Below are positions 55,986-64,000 of a DNA stretch of 64,000 nucleotides, piece after piece; the stretch's first letter is position 1, and each line of letters opens with the position of its first letter. The DNA lies in assembly GCF_009769165.1 (NCBI RefSeq), contig NZ_CP043476.1, forward strand, positions 3,913,001 through 3,977,000. Reading direction: 5' to 3'. A program made the translations under genes and the position numbers. Under the pieces are notes generated by a model. That model saw only the letters and a program-made list of their open reading frames with translations. It searched no databases and was not told the DNA's origin. This DNA comes from Xanthomonas hyacinthi (lineage in GTDB: Bacteria; Pseudomonadota; Gammaproteobacteria; Xanthomonadales; Xanthomonadaceae).

Positions 55986-57730
55986 GCGGCAAAATGGCAC
56001 CGGTCTGGCCGATCTACCGTCGGCTACTCGGATATACCCGCGCCTATTGGGTGATGCTGGCGGCCGCGCTGGTGGCGATGGTGGTGGAAGCCACCGCCGG
56101 CTATTTCTTCACCCGGCTGATGGATCCGCTGGTCAACCGCGGCTTCGTCAATCCCGAGGCGCGCATGGCGGTGCTGCTGCCGCTGGCGATCCTGGGCCTG
56201 TTCCTGATGCGCAGCGTCGCCACCTTCGTCGGCGACTACTGCATGGCGCGCACCGGGCGCAGCGTGGTGCGCGACCTGCGCGAGCAGGTGCTGGCCAAGT
56301 ACCTGCACCTGCCGTCCTCGCATTTCGACGTCGAGGCCACGCCGGTGATGGTCAGCCGGCTGAACTTCGATACCGAGCAGGTCACCCAGGCCGCCGCCGA
56401 TGCGTTGAAGACGCTGGTGGCCGACACCCTGACCATCATCGGCATGCTGGTGGTGATGCTGCAGATGAGCGTCAAGGTGACCCTGGCGCTGCTGGTGGTG
56501 GCGCCGCTGATCGGGGTCATCGTGTCCTACGTCGGCAAGCGCTACCGCAAGATCAGCCGCGGCATCCAGGACGGCATGGGCTCGATGGCGCAGCGCGCCG
56601 AGCAGTCGCTGGGGGCGCAGCAGGAAGTGAAGGTGCACGGCACCCAGGCCGTGGAGATCAGCCACTACGCGGCGCTGGCCAACCGCATGCTGGGCCTGAA
56701 CATGAAGGTCGAGACCACCCGCGCGCTGGCCTCGAGCATGGTCCAGTTCCTGGCCGCGGTGGCGCTGGCGGCGATCGTCTGGGTCTCCACCCGCGAAGCG
56801 CTGGCCGGGCGCCTGAACCCGGGCCAGTTCATCGCGTTGATGACCTCGATGATGGCGATCATCCCGTCGCTGCGCCGGCTGACCAGCGTGCAGACCTCGA
56901 TCTCGCGCGGCGTGGCCGCGGCCGAACGTCTCTTCTCGATCCTGGACACGCCGGAGGAGCGCGACAGCGGCAGCGTAGCGGTGCAGCGCGTGCGCGGCGA
57001 ACTGGCGTTCGACCAGGTGATGCTGCGCTACCGCCAGGACAGCGGCCTGGCGCTGGACGACATCAGCTTCAGCGCCGGGCCGGGCACGGTCACCGCCATC
57101 GTCGGCCGCTCCGGCAGCGGCAAGACCAGCCTGGTGCGGCTGGTGCCGCGCTTCTACGAACCCAGCGGCGGCCGCATCACCCTGGACGGGGTGCCGCTGC
57201 ACGACTACCGCCTGCACGACCTGCGCCGGCAGATCGCCCTGGTCGGGCAGCGGGTGATGCTGTTCGACGACACCATCGCCGCCAACATCGCCTACGGCAC
57301 GCAGGCCAGCGATGCGCAGATCCGCGCCGCGGCCGAGGCGGCCAACGCCTGGGAGTTCATCGAGCGCCTGCCGCTGCAACTGCGCACGCCGGTCGGCGAG
57401 AACGGCGCGCTGCTGTCCGGCGGCCAGCGCCAGCGCCTGGCCATTGCCCGCGCGATCCTGCGCGATGCGCCGATCCTGATCCTGGACGAAGCCACCGCCG
57501 CGCTGGACAACGAATCCGAGCGCCTGGTGCAGGACGCGCTGCAGCGGCTGATGCCCGAGCGCACCACCCTGGTCATCGCGCACCGCCTGTCCACCATCGA
57601 ACATGCCGACCAGGTGCTGGTCATGGACCACGGCCGCATCGTCGAGCGCGGCACCCACCACGCGCTGCTCGCCCAGGGCGGTCTGTACGCCCACCTGCAC
57701 AGCATGCAGTTCCGCGAAAGGCAGCCCTGA
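55982..57730 (+). CDS. msbA: MsbA, lipid A flippase
   Basis: A full-length ABC exporter half-transporter of 582 residues: six membrane helices (about 20-300) and an ATPase with Walker [10 protein letters not shown], signature [17 protein letters not shown] and Walker [17 protein letters not shown]. It flips lipid A-core across the inner membrane. The GTG start at 55982 overlaps the exbD stop; an ATG at 55994 is also possible. lpxK follows with a one-base overlap. Confidence 0.92.
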   Translation: MSGKMAPVWPIYRRLLGYTRAYWVMLAAALVAMVVEATAGYFFTRLMDPLVNRGFVNPEARMAVLLPLAILGLFLMRSVATFVGDYCMARTGRSVVRDLREQVLAKYLHLPSSHFDVEATPVMVSRLNFDTEQVTQAAADALKTLVADTLTIIGMLVVMLQMSVKVTLALLVVAPLIGVIVSYVGKRYRKISRGIQDGMGSMAQRAEQSLGAQQEVKVHGTQAVEISHYAALANRMLGLNMKVETTRALASSMVQFLAAVALAAIVWVSTREALAGRLNPGQFIALMTSMMAIIPSLRRLTSVQTSISRGVAAAERLFSILDTPEERDSGSVAVQRVRGELAFDQVMLRYRQDSGLALDDISFSAGPGTVTAIVGRSGSGKTSLVRLVPRFYEPSGGRITLDGVPLHDYRLHDLRRQIALVGQRVMLFDDTIAANIAYGTQASDAQIRAAAEAANAWEFIERLPLQLRTPVGENGALLSGGQRQRLAIARAILRDAPILILDEATAALDNESERLVQDALQRLMPERTTLVIAHRLSTIEHADQVLVMDHGRIVERGTHHALLAQGGLYAHLHSMQFRERQP

Positions 57731-58764
57731 TGAGCGCTCGCGGGCCACACACGCCTGGCTACTGGTATGGCCAGGGCACGCCGCCGCTGTACGCGCAGCT
57801 GCTGACCCCACTGTATGCGGCGGCGATCGGCCTGCGCCGCGCGCTGTACCGGCGCGGCTGGCGCAAGCGCTACAGCATTGCGGTGCCGGTGGTGGTGGTC
57901 GGCAACCTCACCGCCGGCGGCACCGGCAAGACCCCGCTGACCATCGCCCTGGTGCGCCAGTTGCAGGACGCCGGCTGGACGCCGGGCGTGGCCACCCGCG
58001 GCTACGGCCGTAGCCAGGACCAGGTCGCGCGCTGGATCGAGCCCGGCACCACGCCGGAGCTGGGCGGCGACGAGCCGGTGCTGATCGCGCACAAGACCGG
58101 CGCGCCGGTGCGGGTGGACCGCGACCGCGTCGCCGCCGCGCGCGCGCTGCTGCAGGCCGGCTGCGACATCGTGGTCTGCGACGACGGCCTGCAGCACTAC
58201 CGGCTGCAGCGCGACATCGAGATCGAAGTGGTCGATGGCCATCACCGCTACGGCAACGGCCGCCTGCTGCCGGCCGGGCCGCTGCGCGAGCCGGTGGCGC
58301 GCGGCCGCGAATGCGATTTCCGGGTCGTCAATCTGGGCCAGGCCAGCGATGCCGGCGAGGTCCAGGCCGGGTTCGGCGAGTGGGCGATGCGCCCGCGCAT
58401 CGACAGCGCGCAGCCCTTGCAGGGCGGGCGTACGCGCGCCCTGCGCAGCTTCGCCGGGCAGCGCGTGCACGCCGTCGCCGGCATCGCCCATCCGCAGCGC
58501 TTCTTCGACATGCTGCGCGCGCACGGCATCGGCGTGGTCCCGCACGCGTTTCCCGACCATCATCGCTACCGCGCCGCCGACCTGTCGTTCGGCAGCGAAC
58601 TGCCGGTGCTGATGACCGAGAAGGATGCGGTCAAGTGCGCGACGCTGGTCGACGACTGGTGCTTCAGCGTGCCGCTGCTGGCCGAGTTGCCGGCCGCATT
58701 CTGGATCGGCCTGCTCGACCGGCTGGACAAGCTGCGCGGGCGCAGCGGCGACGCTGCCGGATAG
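57730..58764 (+). CDS. lpxK: Tetraacyldisaccharide 4'-kinase
   Basis: A 344-residue P-loop kinase that phosphorylates the lipid A disaccharide at the 4' position. N-terminal membrane-associated segment, Walker A region [21 protein letters not shown], then [26 protein letters not shown] and [10 protein letters not shown], all typical. It overlaps msbA by one base (TGATG) and forms part of a lipid A operon with kdsB. Confidence 0.94.
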   Translation: MSARGPHTPGYWYGQGTPPLYAQLLTPLYAAAIGLRRALYRRGWRKRYSIAVPVVVVGNLTAGGTGKTPLTIALVRQLQDAGWTPGVATRGYGRSQDQVARWIEPGTTPELGGDEPVLIAHKTGAPVRVDRDRVAAARALLQAGCDIVVCDDGLQHYRLQRDIEIEVVDGHHRYGNGRLLPAGPLREPVARGRECDFRVVNLGQASDAGEVQAGFGEWAMRPRIDSAQPLQGGRTRALRSFAGQRVHAVAGIAHPQRFFDMLRAHGIGVVPHAFPDHHRYRAADLSFGSELPVLMTEKDAVKCATLVDDWCFSVPLLAELPAAFWIGLLDRLDKLRGRSGDAAG

Positions 58765-59218
58765 CGGCGGCTGGCTGCGCCGCGCTCGTGTGGCGGTACG
58801 GGCCGGGCATCGGGCGGGTGGGGCCTTCGCAACGGGCTGCATCTGTGGCCTTGCGGCGAATCGGCATTTGTCTGCCGCTACGAAAGCTACGAATCATGTG
58901 GGAGCGAGACCCCGCGCTGGCTGGAGTGCCTGGGTCGAAAAGACCCTCGCCTGGCGACAGCCCGGCGTTGTGCGCGGCGCTGCTCCCATCATTAGCGACC
59001 TGATGGAGTCGTCGCTGACGGTGTAGAGGTGGTTCGCCCACGGGCGCGCGCGTGCGAAGGTTCATCGGCCGGGTCTGTAGAATGGCGGGGAAGGCGCCGC
59101 GCACGCGCTGGCAGAGCGGCCGTCACGATGCGCTGCATTGGAAGGCAGCAGCGCCAGCAGGCGGCCGAGTCCACGGCGAGTACGCGCTTCCTCAATCGAT
59201 AACGGAGCAACATCATTC
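58765..59218. other. Intergenic stretch between lpxK and kdsB with REP-like element
   Basis: About 450 bp without a standard gene. In many Xanthomonadaceae a small Trm112-like gene (ycaR) sits between lpxK and kdsB; I do not see it here. A REP-like inverted element occupies 58895-58989. Confidence 0.5.
58895..58989. repeat. Degenerate REP-like inverted repeat
   Basis: CATGTGGGAGCGAGACCCCG at the left and GGCGCTGCTCCCAT at the right form inverted ends, with GGGTC/GACCC inside. Less well conserved than the copies at 1388 and 27784. Confidence 0.5.
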
Positions 59219-59278
59219 ATGTTTGGATTGCGTGAGTTCCAGTCTTCCGCTGCCGCTGCCGGCGCGAGCCGCGCATGA
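59219..59278 (+). CDS. Possible 19-residue leader ORF coupled to kdsB
   Basis: ATG at 59219 begins a 19-codon frame ([19 protein letters not shown]) whose TGA overlaps the kdsB ATG (ATGA at 59275). A plausible Shine-Dalgarno, AACGGAGC, lies about 10 bp upstream, whereas kdsB itself has none. It may exist mainly to load ribosomes for kdsB. Chance occurrence is possible. Confidence 0.4.
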   Translation: MFGLREFQSSAAAAGASRA

Positions 59279-60066
59279 GCGGCGAACGTACCGCCATGCC
59301 GCCGCCCTTCGTGGTCGCCATCCCGGCGCGCTACGCCGCCTCGCGCCTGCCCGGCAAGCCGCTGCGCACGCTCGGCGGCGAGCCATTGGTCCGGCACGTG
59401 GCGCGCCGCGCGCTCGGCGCCGGGGCGCAGCAGGTCTGGGTGGCCGCGGACGATCCGCGCATCGCCGCGGCGGTGGCCGACCTGGACGGCGTGCACGTGG
59501 CGCTGACCTCGGCGGCGCACGCCTCCGGCACCGATCGCCTGGCCGAATGCGCCGACATCGCCGGCTGGGACGACGCCACCCTGGTGGTCAATCTGCAGGG
59601 CGACGAGCCATTCGCGCCGGCCGCCGGGATCGTCGCGGTGGCGCAGGCGCTGGCCGACAGCGGCGCGGAGATGGCGACGCTGGGCACGCCGGTGGAATCG
59701 GCCGAGAGCCTGTTCGACCCGAACGTGGTCAAGCTGGTGCGCAGCGCGCAGGGCGATGCGCTGTATTTCAGCCGCGCGCCGATCCCGTGGCACCGCGACG
59801 CGTTCGCCGCCTCGCGCGAACGGCTGCCGCCGGGTCCGTGGCTGCGCCACATCGGCATCTACGCCTACCGCGCCGGGTTCCTGCGCCGTTTCGCGGCGAT
59901 GCCGCCGGGGCGGCTGGAACAAGTGGAGGCGCTGGAGCAGCTGCGGGTGCTGGAAGCCGGTTTCCGTATCGCGGTGGCGCTGTCGCCGGCGCCATTCCCG
60001 CCCGGGGTGGACACGCCCGAGGACCTGGCCCGGGCCAAGGCGCACCTGCAGGGCCTAGATGTTTGA
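59275..60066 (+). CDS. kdsB: 3-deoxy-manno-octulosonate cytidylyltransferase
   Basis: CMP-KDO synthetase, 263 residues, which activates KDO for LPS core assembly. Nucleotide-binding [20 protein letters not shown] at the N-terminus, then [19 protein letters not shown] and [15 protein letters not shown] match the family. It follows the lipid A genes msbA and lpxK. Decayed insertion-sequence DNA begins directly after its stop. Confidence 0.94.
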   Translation: MSGERTAMPPPFVVAIPARYAASRLPGKPLRTLGGEPLVRHVARRALGAGAQQVWVAADDPRIAAAVADLDGVHVALTSAAHASGTDRLAECADIAGWDDATLVVNLQGDEPFAPAAGIVAVAQALADSGAEMATLGTPVESAESLFDPNVVKLVRSAQGDALYFSRAPIPWHRDAFAASRERLPPGPWLRHIGIYAYRAGFLRRFAAMPPGRLEQVEALEQLRVLEAGFRIAVALSPAPFPPGVDTPEDLARAKAHLQGLDV

Positions 60067-60084
60067 TCCCAGGTTTTGATGGTG

Positions 60085-60160
60085 CAATCTTTGCCCCTGA
60101 ATGAAAGGAAGCACCATGGGCCAGGTTCTTTACGGGAGCGCCACGACGACAGAGCTGGCC
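60085..60160 (+). pseudogene. Remnant of a transposase N-terminus (IS481-like)
   Basis: The ATG at 60116 opens MGQVLYGSATTTEL, the characteristic first residues of an IS transposase common in Xanthomonas. It then departs from any transposase. The AT-rich 60071-60115 region before it may be the old element end. Only the first ~13 codons remain. Confidence 0.65.
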
Positions 60161-60172
60161 CCGTTGATGGCG

Positions 60173-60321
60173 CGAGTGCGGCCGGCGCGTGTTGTAGAAG
60201 TTGATGTGGCGGCCGCTGCCCTCACGGGCGGCGCTCACGCTCGTGTCGGCGTGCAGGTAGACCTGCGCGGACTCGATCGAGCGCCACACCCGTTCGATGA
60301 ACGCGTGGTCGCAACACCACC
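60173..60321 (-). pseudogene. Remnant of an IS3-family OrfB transposase C-terminus
   Basis: The minus-strand frame reads DHAFIERVWRSIESAQVYLH then SVSAAREGSGRHINFYNTRRPHS, which is the rve-domain end of IS3-group OrfB (F-ER-WRS-K-EEVYL, FYN-RRPH). It lacks the rest of the gene. It faces the IS481-like fragment, so at least two elements have decayed here. Confidence 0.75.
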
Positions 60322-60480
60322 AAGAAAGCCGGGCGGTTCATCGGCATCGCGCACCGCTTCGGCTGGAGCGCGACCCTGTTGCGCGTGGTCCACGTGGTCG
60401 GCTCGATCGCCTCGGCCGCCTTCCCCGGCATCCTGGTCTACCTGTTCCTGTGGCCGCTGATCCCCAGCGAAGCCGATTGA
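60322..60480 (+). pseudogene. 5'-truncated PspC-domain protein
   Basis: A 52-codon frame without a start: KKAGRFIGIAHRFGWSATLL then VVHVVGSIASAAFPGILVYLFLWPLIPSEAD. It matches the second half of a PspC domain (phage-shock/stress membrane protein), with one membrane helix. The 5' part has been lost at the junction with the transposase remnant at 60321. Confidence 0.75.
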
Positions 60481-60491
60481 CGCGGCCGCCA

Positions 60492-60932
60492 GTGGCGAGG
60501 CTGCGCCTGGCCGGTTTCGCGCTGGGCGCGCTATGGACCTCGCCCAATACGCTGCTCGGGCTGATCGCCGGACTCGCCGGCATGCCCTTCGGCGCGCGCG
60601 TGCGGATCAGCCGGCGCGAGCTGGCGCTGGTGTTCGAACGCTTCCCGTGGGGGCCGCGTGGTGCGTTGACGCTCGGCAACGTGATCCTGGTCAGTGCCGA
60701 GGACCTGGACGTGGCCTGTGCCACCTACGAGCACGCCGCCGGCCGCTGCCGGCACCCGAACGTGCGCCTGGGCGACCACGAGCGTGCCCACGTGCTGCAA
60801 TATCTGTTGCTCGGCCCCTTGTTCCTGCCGCTGTACTTCGCCTGCGGCGGGGTCGGCGTGCGCAACCCGTTGGAGCGCGCCGCCGACCGCTATGCCTTGC
60901 ACGGCCACGGCTGGTGGCCGTGGCGGCGCTGA
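60492..60932 (+). CDS. Small membrane protein with HExxH motif, unknown function
   Basis: A 146-residue protein, start chosen at the GTG at 60492 (VARLRLAGFALGALWTSPNT). A first hydrophobic segment (about 5-28) is followed by a short beta-rich part, then GDHERAHVLQYLLLGPLFLPLYFACGGVG, in which HERAH fits the HExxH zinc-site pattern next to a second hydrophobic segment, and NPLERAADRYALHGHG with later acidic and histidine residues. This resembles small predicted membrane-associated metallopeptidase-like proteins. No named family recognised. The start could be affected by the truncated gene before it. Confidence 0.6.
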   Translation: MARLRLAGFALGALWTSPNTLLGLIAGLAGMPFGARVRISRRELALVFERFPWGPRGALTLGNVILVSAEDLDVACATYEHAAGRCRHPNVRLGDHERAHVLQYLLLGPLFLPLYFACGGVGVRNPLERAADRYALHGHGWWPWRR

Positions 60933-60935
60933 CGC

Positions 60936-62147
60936 TCAGTCCAGCCGCGCGAAACCGAACAATCGCTTGAGCGGATGCGCGCGGCGCTCGATCTGCGCGC
61001 GCAGCAGGCCGGCGCCGAGCATGCTGTAGGTGATGCCGTTGCCGCCGTAGGCCATCGCGAACTGCATGCGCGGCCCGTGCTGCGGGTGCGGGCCGAAGAA
61101 CGGCAGGCCGTCGGCGGTCTCGGCGAAGGTGCCGCCCCAGGCGAAGGTCGGTTGCAATTCCAGGCCCGGCAGCGCCTTGGCGATCTTGCGGCACAGCGTG
61201 CGCGCCTTGCCGTCCACGCGCGCATCGCGGCGGGCGGGAATGTCCACGCTGTCGTCCTCGCCGCCGGCGACGATGCGGCCGTTGCCGGTGCTGCGCAGGT
61301 ATAGATAGGGACGCGCGCTTTCCCACACCATGGTGTCCTGCAGCGCGCCGAGCTGGGCATCGTCCAGCGGATCGCTGACGAAGGCGTAGCTGCTGCGGTT
61401 CCTGGCCACGCGCTGGTCCAGCCAGCCCTGGCTGGCATAGCCGGCCGCCATCACCACATGGCCGGCGCGCACCTGCACGCCTTGCTCGGTGCGCAGGCTG
61501 GCGCCGCGGCCGTTCACCTGGATGTCGGTGATGCGGGTGCGGTCGTAGACGCCGGCGCCGCGCTTGTGCGCGCGCCCGAGCAGGCGGTAGGTCAGGCGAT
61601 ACGGATCCACCCGCGCGGCCTGGTGGCTGAGGATCGCGCCATGCGCCTCGACCCCGTACGCGGTGCGCAGCGCCTGCGCATCCAGCCATTCCACATCCAG
61701 CCCATGGCGCGCGCGCAACTGCAGTTCCTGCTGCAGCACGCGCACGTGGCGACGGCGGCTGGCGTAGTACAGGCTGTCGTTCCAGCCGAAATCGACGTCG
61801 CGCAGCGGCCGCACCAGCGCACGCAACTGCTCCAGCGCCTGCGCGCAGGCGCCGTAGGCGAGGGCGGCGGCGTCTTCGCCATAGCGCTTGGCCAGGTCGA
61901 GCATGTGCGTGTCGATCTCGTATTGCAGCAGCGCGGTACTGGCCGCGGTGCTGCCCCAGCCGATGTCGCGTTGCTCCAGCACCGCCACGTCGTGGCCATG
62001 CGCGACCAGTTCGTCGGCGATCAAGGCCGCGGTGATGCCGCCGCCGACGATCGCCACGTCGCAGCGCAGGTCGCCGCGCAATTGCGGAAAGCTCTGCATC
62101 AGGCCGTTGCGCACCGACCAGAAGGGGTAGCCGCTCTTGAGATCCAT
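60936..62147 (-). CDS. FAD-dependent oxidoreductase (DAO family)
   Basis: A D-amino-acid-oxidase-fold flavoprotein of 403 residues. The dinucleotide fold is CDVAIVGGGITAALIADELVAHGHDVAVLEQRDIGWGSTAAS (about 29-70); the C-terminal motif YGGNGITYSMLGAGLL closes the FAD site. Similar proteins include gamma-glutamylputrescine and glycine/sarcosine oxidases, but no substrate can be assigned. It is convergent with the HExxH gene (3 bp between stops) and appears monocistronic. Confidence 0.82.
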   Translation of the reverse strand: MDLKSGYPFWSVRNGLMQSFPQLRGDLRCDVAIVGGGITAALIADELVAHGHDVAVLEQRDIGWGSTAASTALLQYEIDTHMLDLAKRYGEDAAALAYGACAQALEQLRALVRPLRDVDFGWNDSLYYASRRRHVRVLQQELQLRARHGLDVEWLDAQALRTAYGVEAHGAILSHQAARVDPYRLTYRLLGRAHKRGAGVYDRTRITDIQVNGRGASLRTEQGVQVRAGHVVMAAGYASQGWLDQRVARNRSSYAFVSDPLDDAQLGALQDTMVWESARPYLYLRSTGNGRIVAGGEDDSVDIPARRDARVDGKARTLCRKIAKALPGLELQPTFAWGGTFAETADGLPFFGPHPQHGPRMQFAMAYGGNGITYSMLGAGLLRAQIERRAHPLKRLFGFARLD

Positions 62148-62328
62148 GCCTGTTCGCTGCGATGAGGAGTGCGCGACTAATGCCTAGTTTCAGTTAAGCC
62201 GGCGTGAGGCCGAGATAAGTCATTTGCTGGCAAACAGCCGCGATTAACCTGCGTGCAGACATCCCTCACGACGCGCTGTGTAGGCTGCGCGCCAGTTCCA
62301 CGAATTCCCAGCAGAGGAAGCATCCATC

Positions 62329-62544
62329 ATGTCGGTCGTTCTGTATATCGGTGGCAGCAAGGATGGCGAGAAGGGCGTGATGCCCTATGGCTTCAGCAAG
62401 TCGATGAAGGAAACCGCCGCAGGGCCGGAAATCTACGTCGAACGCGTGCTGGCGCTGAGCGACCGCCGGGTCCGGATCATGGCGCTGGAATCGCTGCAGG
62501 AGGAGATCGTGGTGGAGCGGCTGCACCAGTACTATTCGCGTTGA
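62329..62544 (+). CDS. Conserved small protein of unknown function
   Basis: A 71-residue protein: MSVVLYIGGSKDGEKGVMPYGFSKSMKETAAGPEIYVERVLALSDRR and a helical C-terminus. Predicted soluble, with a strand-loop-strand start and two helices. AGGAAG (62316-62321) is a good Shine-Dalgarno before the ATG. I do not recognise a domain. It precedes the LOV kinase gene by 75 bp and may be co-transcribed with it. Confidence 0.65.
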   Translation: MSVVLYIGGSKDGEKGVMPYGFSKSMKETAAGPEIYVERVLALSDRRVRIMALESLQEEIVVERLHQYYSR

Positions 62545-62619
62545 CGCCGGTATGCGGACCCCGGTGTGGCCGCCCGCCTAGCCGGGCCAGCAACGGTTCG
62601 CATCGATCTGCCTTCGACC

Positions 62620-64000
62620 ATGCCCGCACCCAACTCCGGTAATTCACCGCGCGTCACCGTCCACGAAAGCACCACCGCCGATCTGTCCGAGCACCGCAGC
62701 GATATCTTCTTCGCCGCGGTGGAAACCACGCGCATGCCGATGATCGTCACCGATCCGCGGCAGGCGGACAATCCGATCGTGTTCGTCAACCGCGCGTTCC
62801 TGGAGATGACCGGCTACAGCAGCGAAGAGCTGCTCGGCAACAACTGTCGTTTCCTGCAGGGGACGGATACCGATCGCGACACCGTGGACAGCGTGCGCGA
62901 GGCGATCGTCGCGCGCAGCGAAGTGGCCGTGGAAATTCTCAACTACCGCAAGGACGGTTCCAGTTTCTGGAACGCGCTGTTCATCTCGCCGGTCTACAAC
63001 GAGCACGGCGAGGTGGTGTATTTCTTCGGCTCGCAGCTGGACGTCAGCCGCCGCCGCGACACCGAGGACGCATTGCGCCAGGCGCAGAAGATGGAGGCGC
63101 TGGGCCAGCTGACCGGCGGTATCGCGCACGACTTCAACAACCTGCTGCAGGTCATGTCCGGCTATCTGGAACTGATCGAGCATGGCCTGGAGCGCGAACC
63201 GCTGGACCCGGCGCGGCTGCGCAAGAGCGTGGAGCGCGCGCGCGATGCCGCCGGCCAGGCCGCGCGGCTGACCCAGCAGTTGCTGGCCTTTGCGCGCAAG
63301 CAGAAGCTGGAAGGGCGCGTGCTCAACCTCAACGCGCTGGTCGCCGGCATGAGCGACGTGGCCGAGCGCACGCTGGGCGACGGCATCGCGTTCTCGCTGG
63401 ACCTGGCCGCCGACCTGCGCAACTGCCGGATCGATCCGACCCAGGCCGAGGTGGCGCTGCTGAACATCCTGATCAACGCGCGCGATGCGATGGCCGAGCA
63501 GCCTGCGCGGCGCCTGGTGATCCAGACCCGCAACGTCTCCATCCGCGCCGACGAGCCCACCACCTACGACAATCTGCTGACCGGCCACTACGTCTGCGTG
63601 TCGGTCACCGACAACGGCAGCGGCATGCCGCCGGAGGTGCTGGCGCGGGTGCTGGATCCGTTCTTCACCACCAAGGAGGAGGGCAAGGGCACCGGCCTGG
63701 GCCTGTCGATGGTGTACGGCTTCGCCAAGCAATCCGGCGGCGCGGTGCGGCTGTATTCGGAACAGGGCCGTGGCACCACGGTGCGGCTGTACTTCCCGAT
63801 CGACGACAACGTCGAGAACGTGGCGCCGCGCGACTCGCGCGCGCGCCGCGCGTCCGACCGGCAGGGCGACGAGACGATCCTGATCGTGGAGGATCGGCCG
63901 GACATCGCCGAACTGGCGCGGCTGTTCCTGGAGGACCAGGGCTACGCCACCCACGTCGTGCACAACGCACGCGAAGCGCTGCAACTGCTCGACAACGGAC
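62620..64000 (+). CDS. LOV-domain hybrid histidine kinase, blue-light photoreceptor (3' truncated)
   Basis: 460 codons are visible and the frame is open at the window end. Residues ~28-145 are a PAS/LOV domain with the photoactive motif GNNCRFLQG (Cys76), which forms a flavin adduct under blue light. A dimerisation helix leads to the phospho-acceptor His170 in [14 protein letters not shown]; the ATPase lobe has [17 protein letters not shown] and [12 protein letters not shown]. After a basic linker a receiver domain begins ([18 protein letters not shown]) and is cut off. LOV-HK-receiver proteins are known in Xanthomonas citri and campestris, where they affect motility, adhesion and virulence. 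Confidence 0.92.
   Translation, partial: MPAPNSGNSPRVTVHESTTADLSEHRSDIFFAAVETTRMPMIVTDPRQADNPIVFVNRAFLEMTGYSSEELLGNNCRFLQGTDTDRDTVDSVREAIVARSEVAVEILNYRKDGSSFWNALFISPVYNEHGEVVYFFGSQLDVSRRRDTEDALRQAQKMEALGQLTGGIAHDFNNLLQVMSGYLELIEHGLEREPLDPARLRKSVERARDAAGQAARLTQQLLAFARKQKLEGRVLNLNALVAGMSDVAERTLGDGIAFSLDLAADLRNCRIDPTQAEVALLNILINARDAMAEQPARRLVIQTRNVSIRADEPTTYDNLLTGHYVCVSVTDNGSGMPPEVLARVLDPFFTTKEEGKGTGLGLSMVYGFAKQSGGAVRLYSEQGRGTTVRLYFPIDDNVENVAPRDSRARRASDRQGDETILIVEDRPDIAELARLFLEDQGYATHVVHNAREALQLLDNG

Overview
The window is high-GC chromosomal DNA from a gammaproteobacterium, almost certainly Xanthomonas or a close relative. Evidence: a zwf-glk-pgl-edd-eda Entner-Doudoroff operon, a MetX-family protein of the serine O-succinyltransferase type, an Oar-like TonB receptor, a LOV-domain histidine kinase, and Xanthomonas-style dispersed repeats. 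No rRNA, tRNA or CRISPR array was seen. Both edges cut genes: cydC on the left and a LOV histidine kinase on the right.

Layout. 1-13.3 kb: end of cydC; serine O-succinyltransferase; the complete cytochrome c maturation operon ccmABCDEFGHI on the minus strand; an aminotransferase/omega-amidase pair; a secreted protein and a lipoprotein. 13.8-18.3 kb: rluB, scpB and scpA (minus), then yciI and bolA. 18.5-31.1 kb: a carbohydrate locus with a LacI repressor, an Oar-like TonB-dependent receptor, a GH144-like lipoprotein (candidate beta-1,2-glucanase), a sugar-binding lipoprotein with two permeases, and a 1052-residue discoidin plus (alpha/alpha)6-barrel protein. 31.2-37.2 kb: the Entner-Doudoroff operon on the minus strand. 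37.6 kb: the matching MalK-type ATPase. LacI-type palindromes lie before lacI, the GH144 gene and malK, which suggests one regulon taking a glucan from outer membrane to periplasm to cytoplasm and into glucose-6-phosphate catabolism.

38.8-44.2 kb: a succinate dehydrogenase region with ygfZ, an SDHAF4-like gene, sdhCDAB, sdhE and a CptA-like gene. 44.2-60.1 kb: an envelope block (lolC/E, lolD, comEC, exbB, exbD, msbA, lpxK, kdsB). It is interrupted at 46.2-52.4 kb by an accessory island holding a TetR regulator, an FUSC exporter, an aldehyde dehydrogenase and a carotenoid/lignostilbene-type oxygenase; a transposase remnant marks its left edge. 60.1-64 kb: decayed insertion sequences next to a truncated PspC-domain gene, a small protein with an HExxH motif, an FAD oxidoreductase, a 71-residue conserved protein and the LOV kinase.

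Three dispersed repeat types are visible: REP-like inverted doublets (TGTGGGAGCG...CTTCAG), arrays of the heptamer GGGAATC, two of which have entered coding sequence (eda and lolD), and a triplicated palindromic unit at 27.4-27.7 kb. The strongest lead for a new system is the LacI-controlled glucan locus with its unassigned 1052-residue enzyme.
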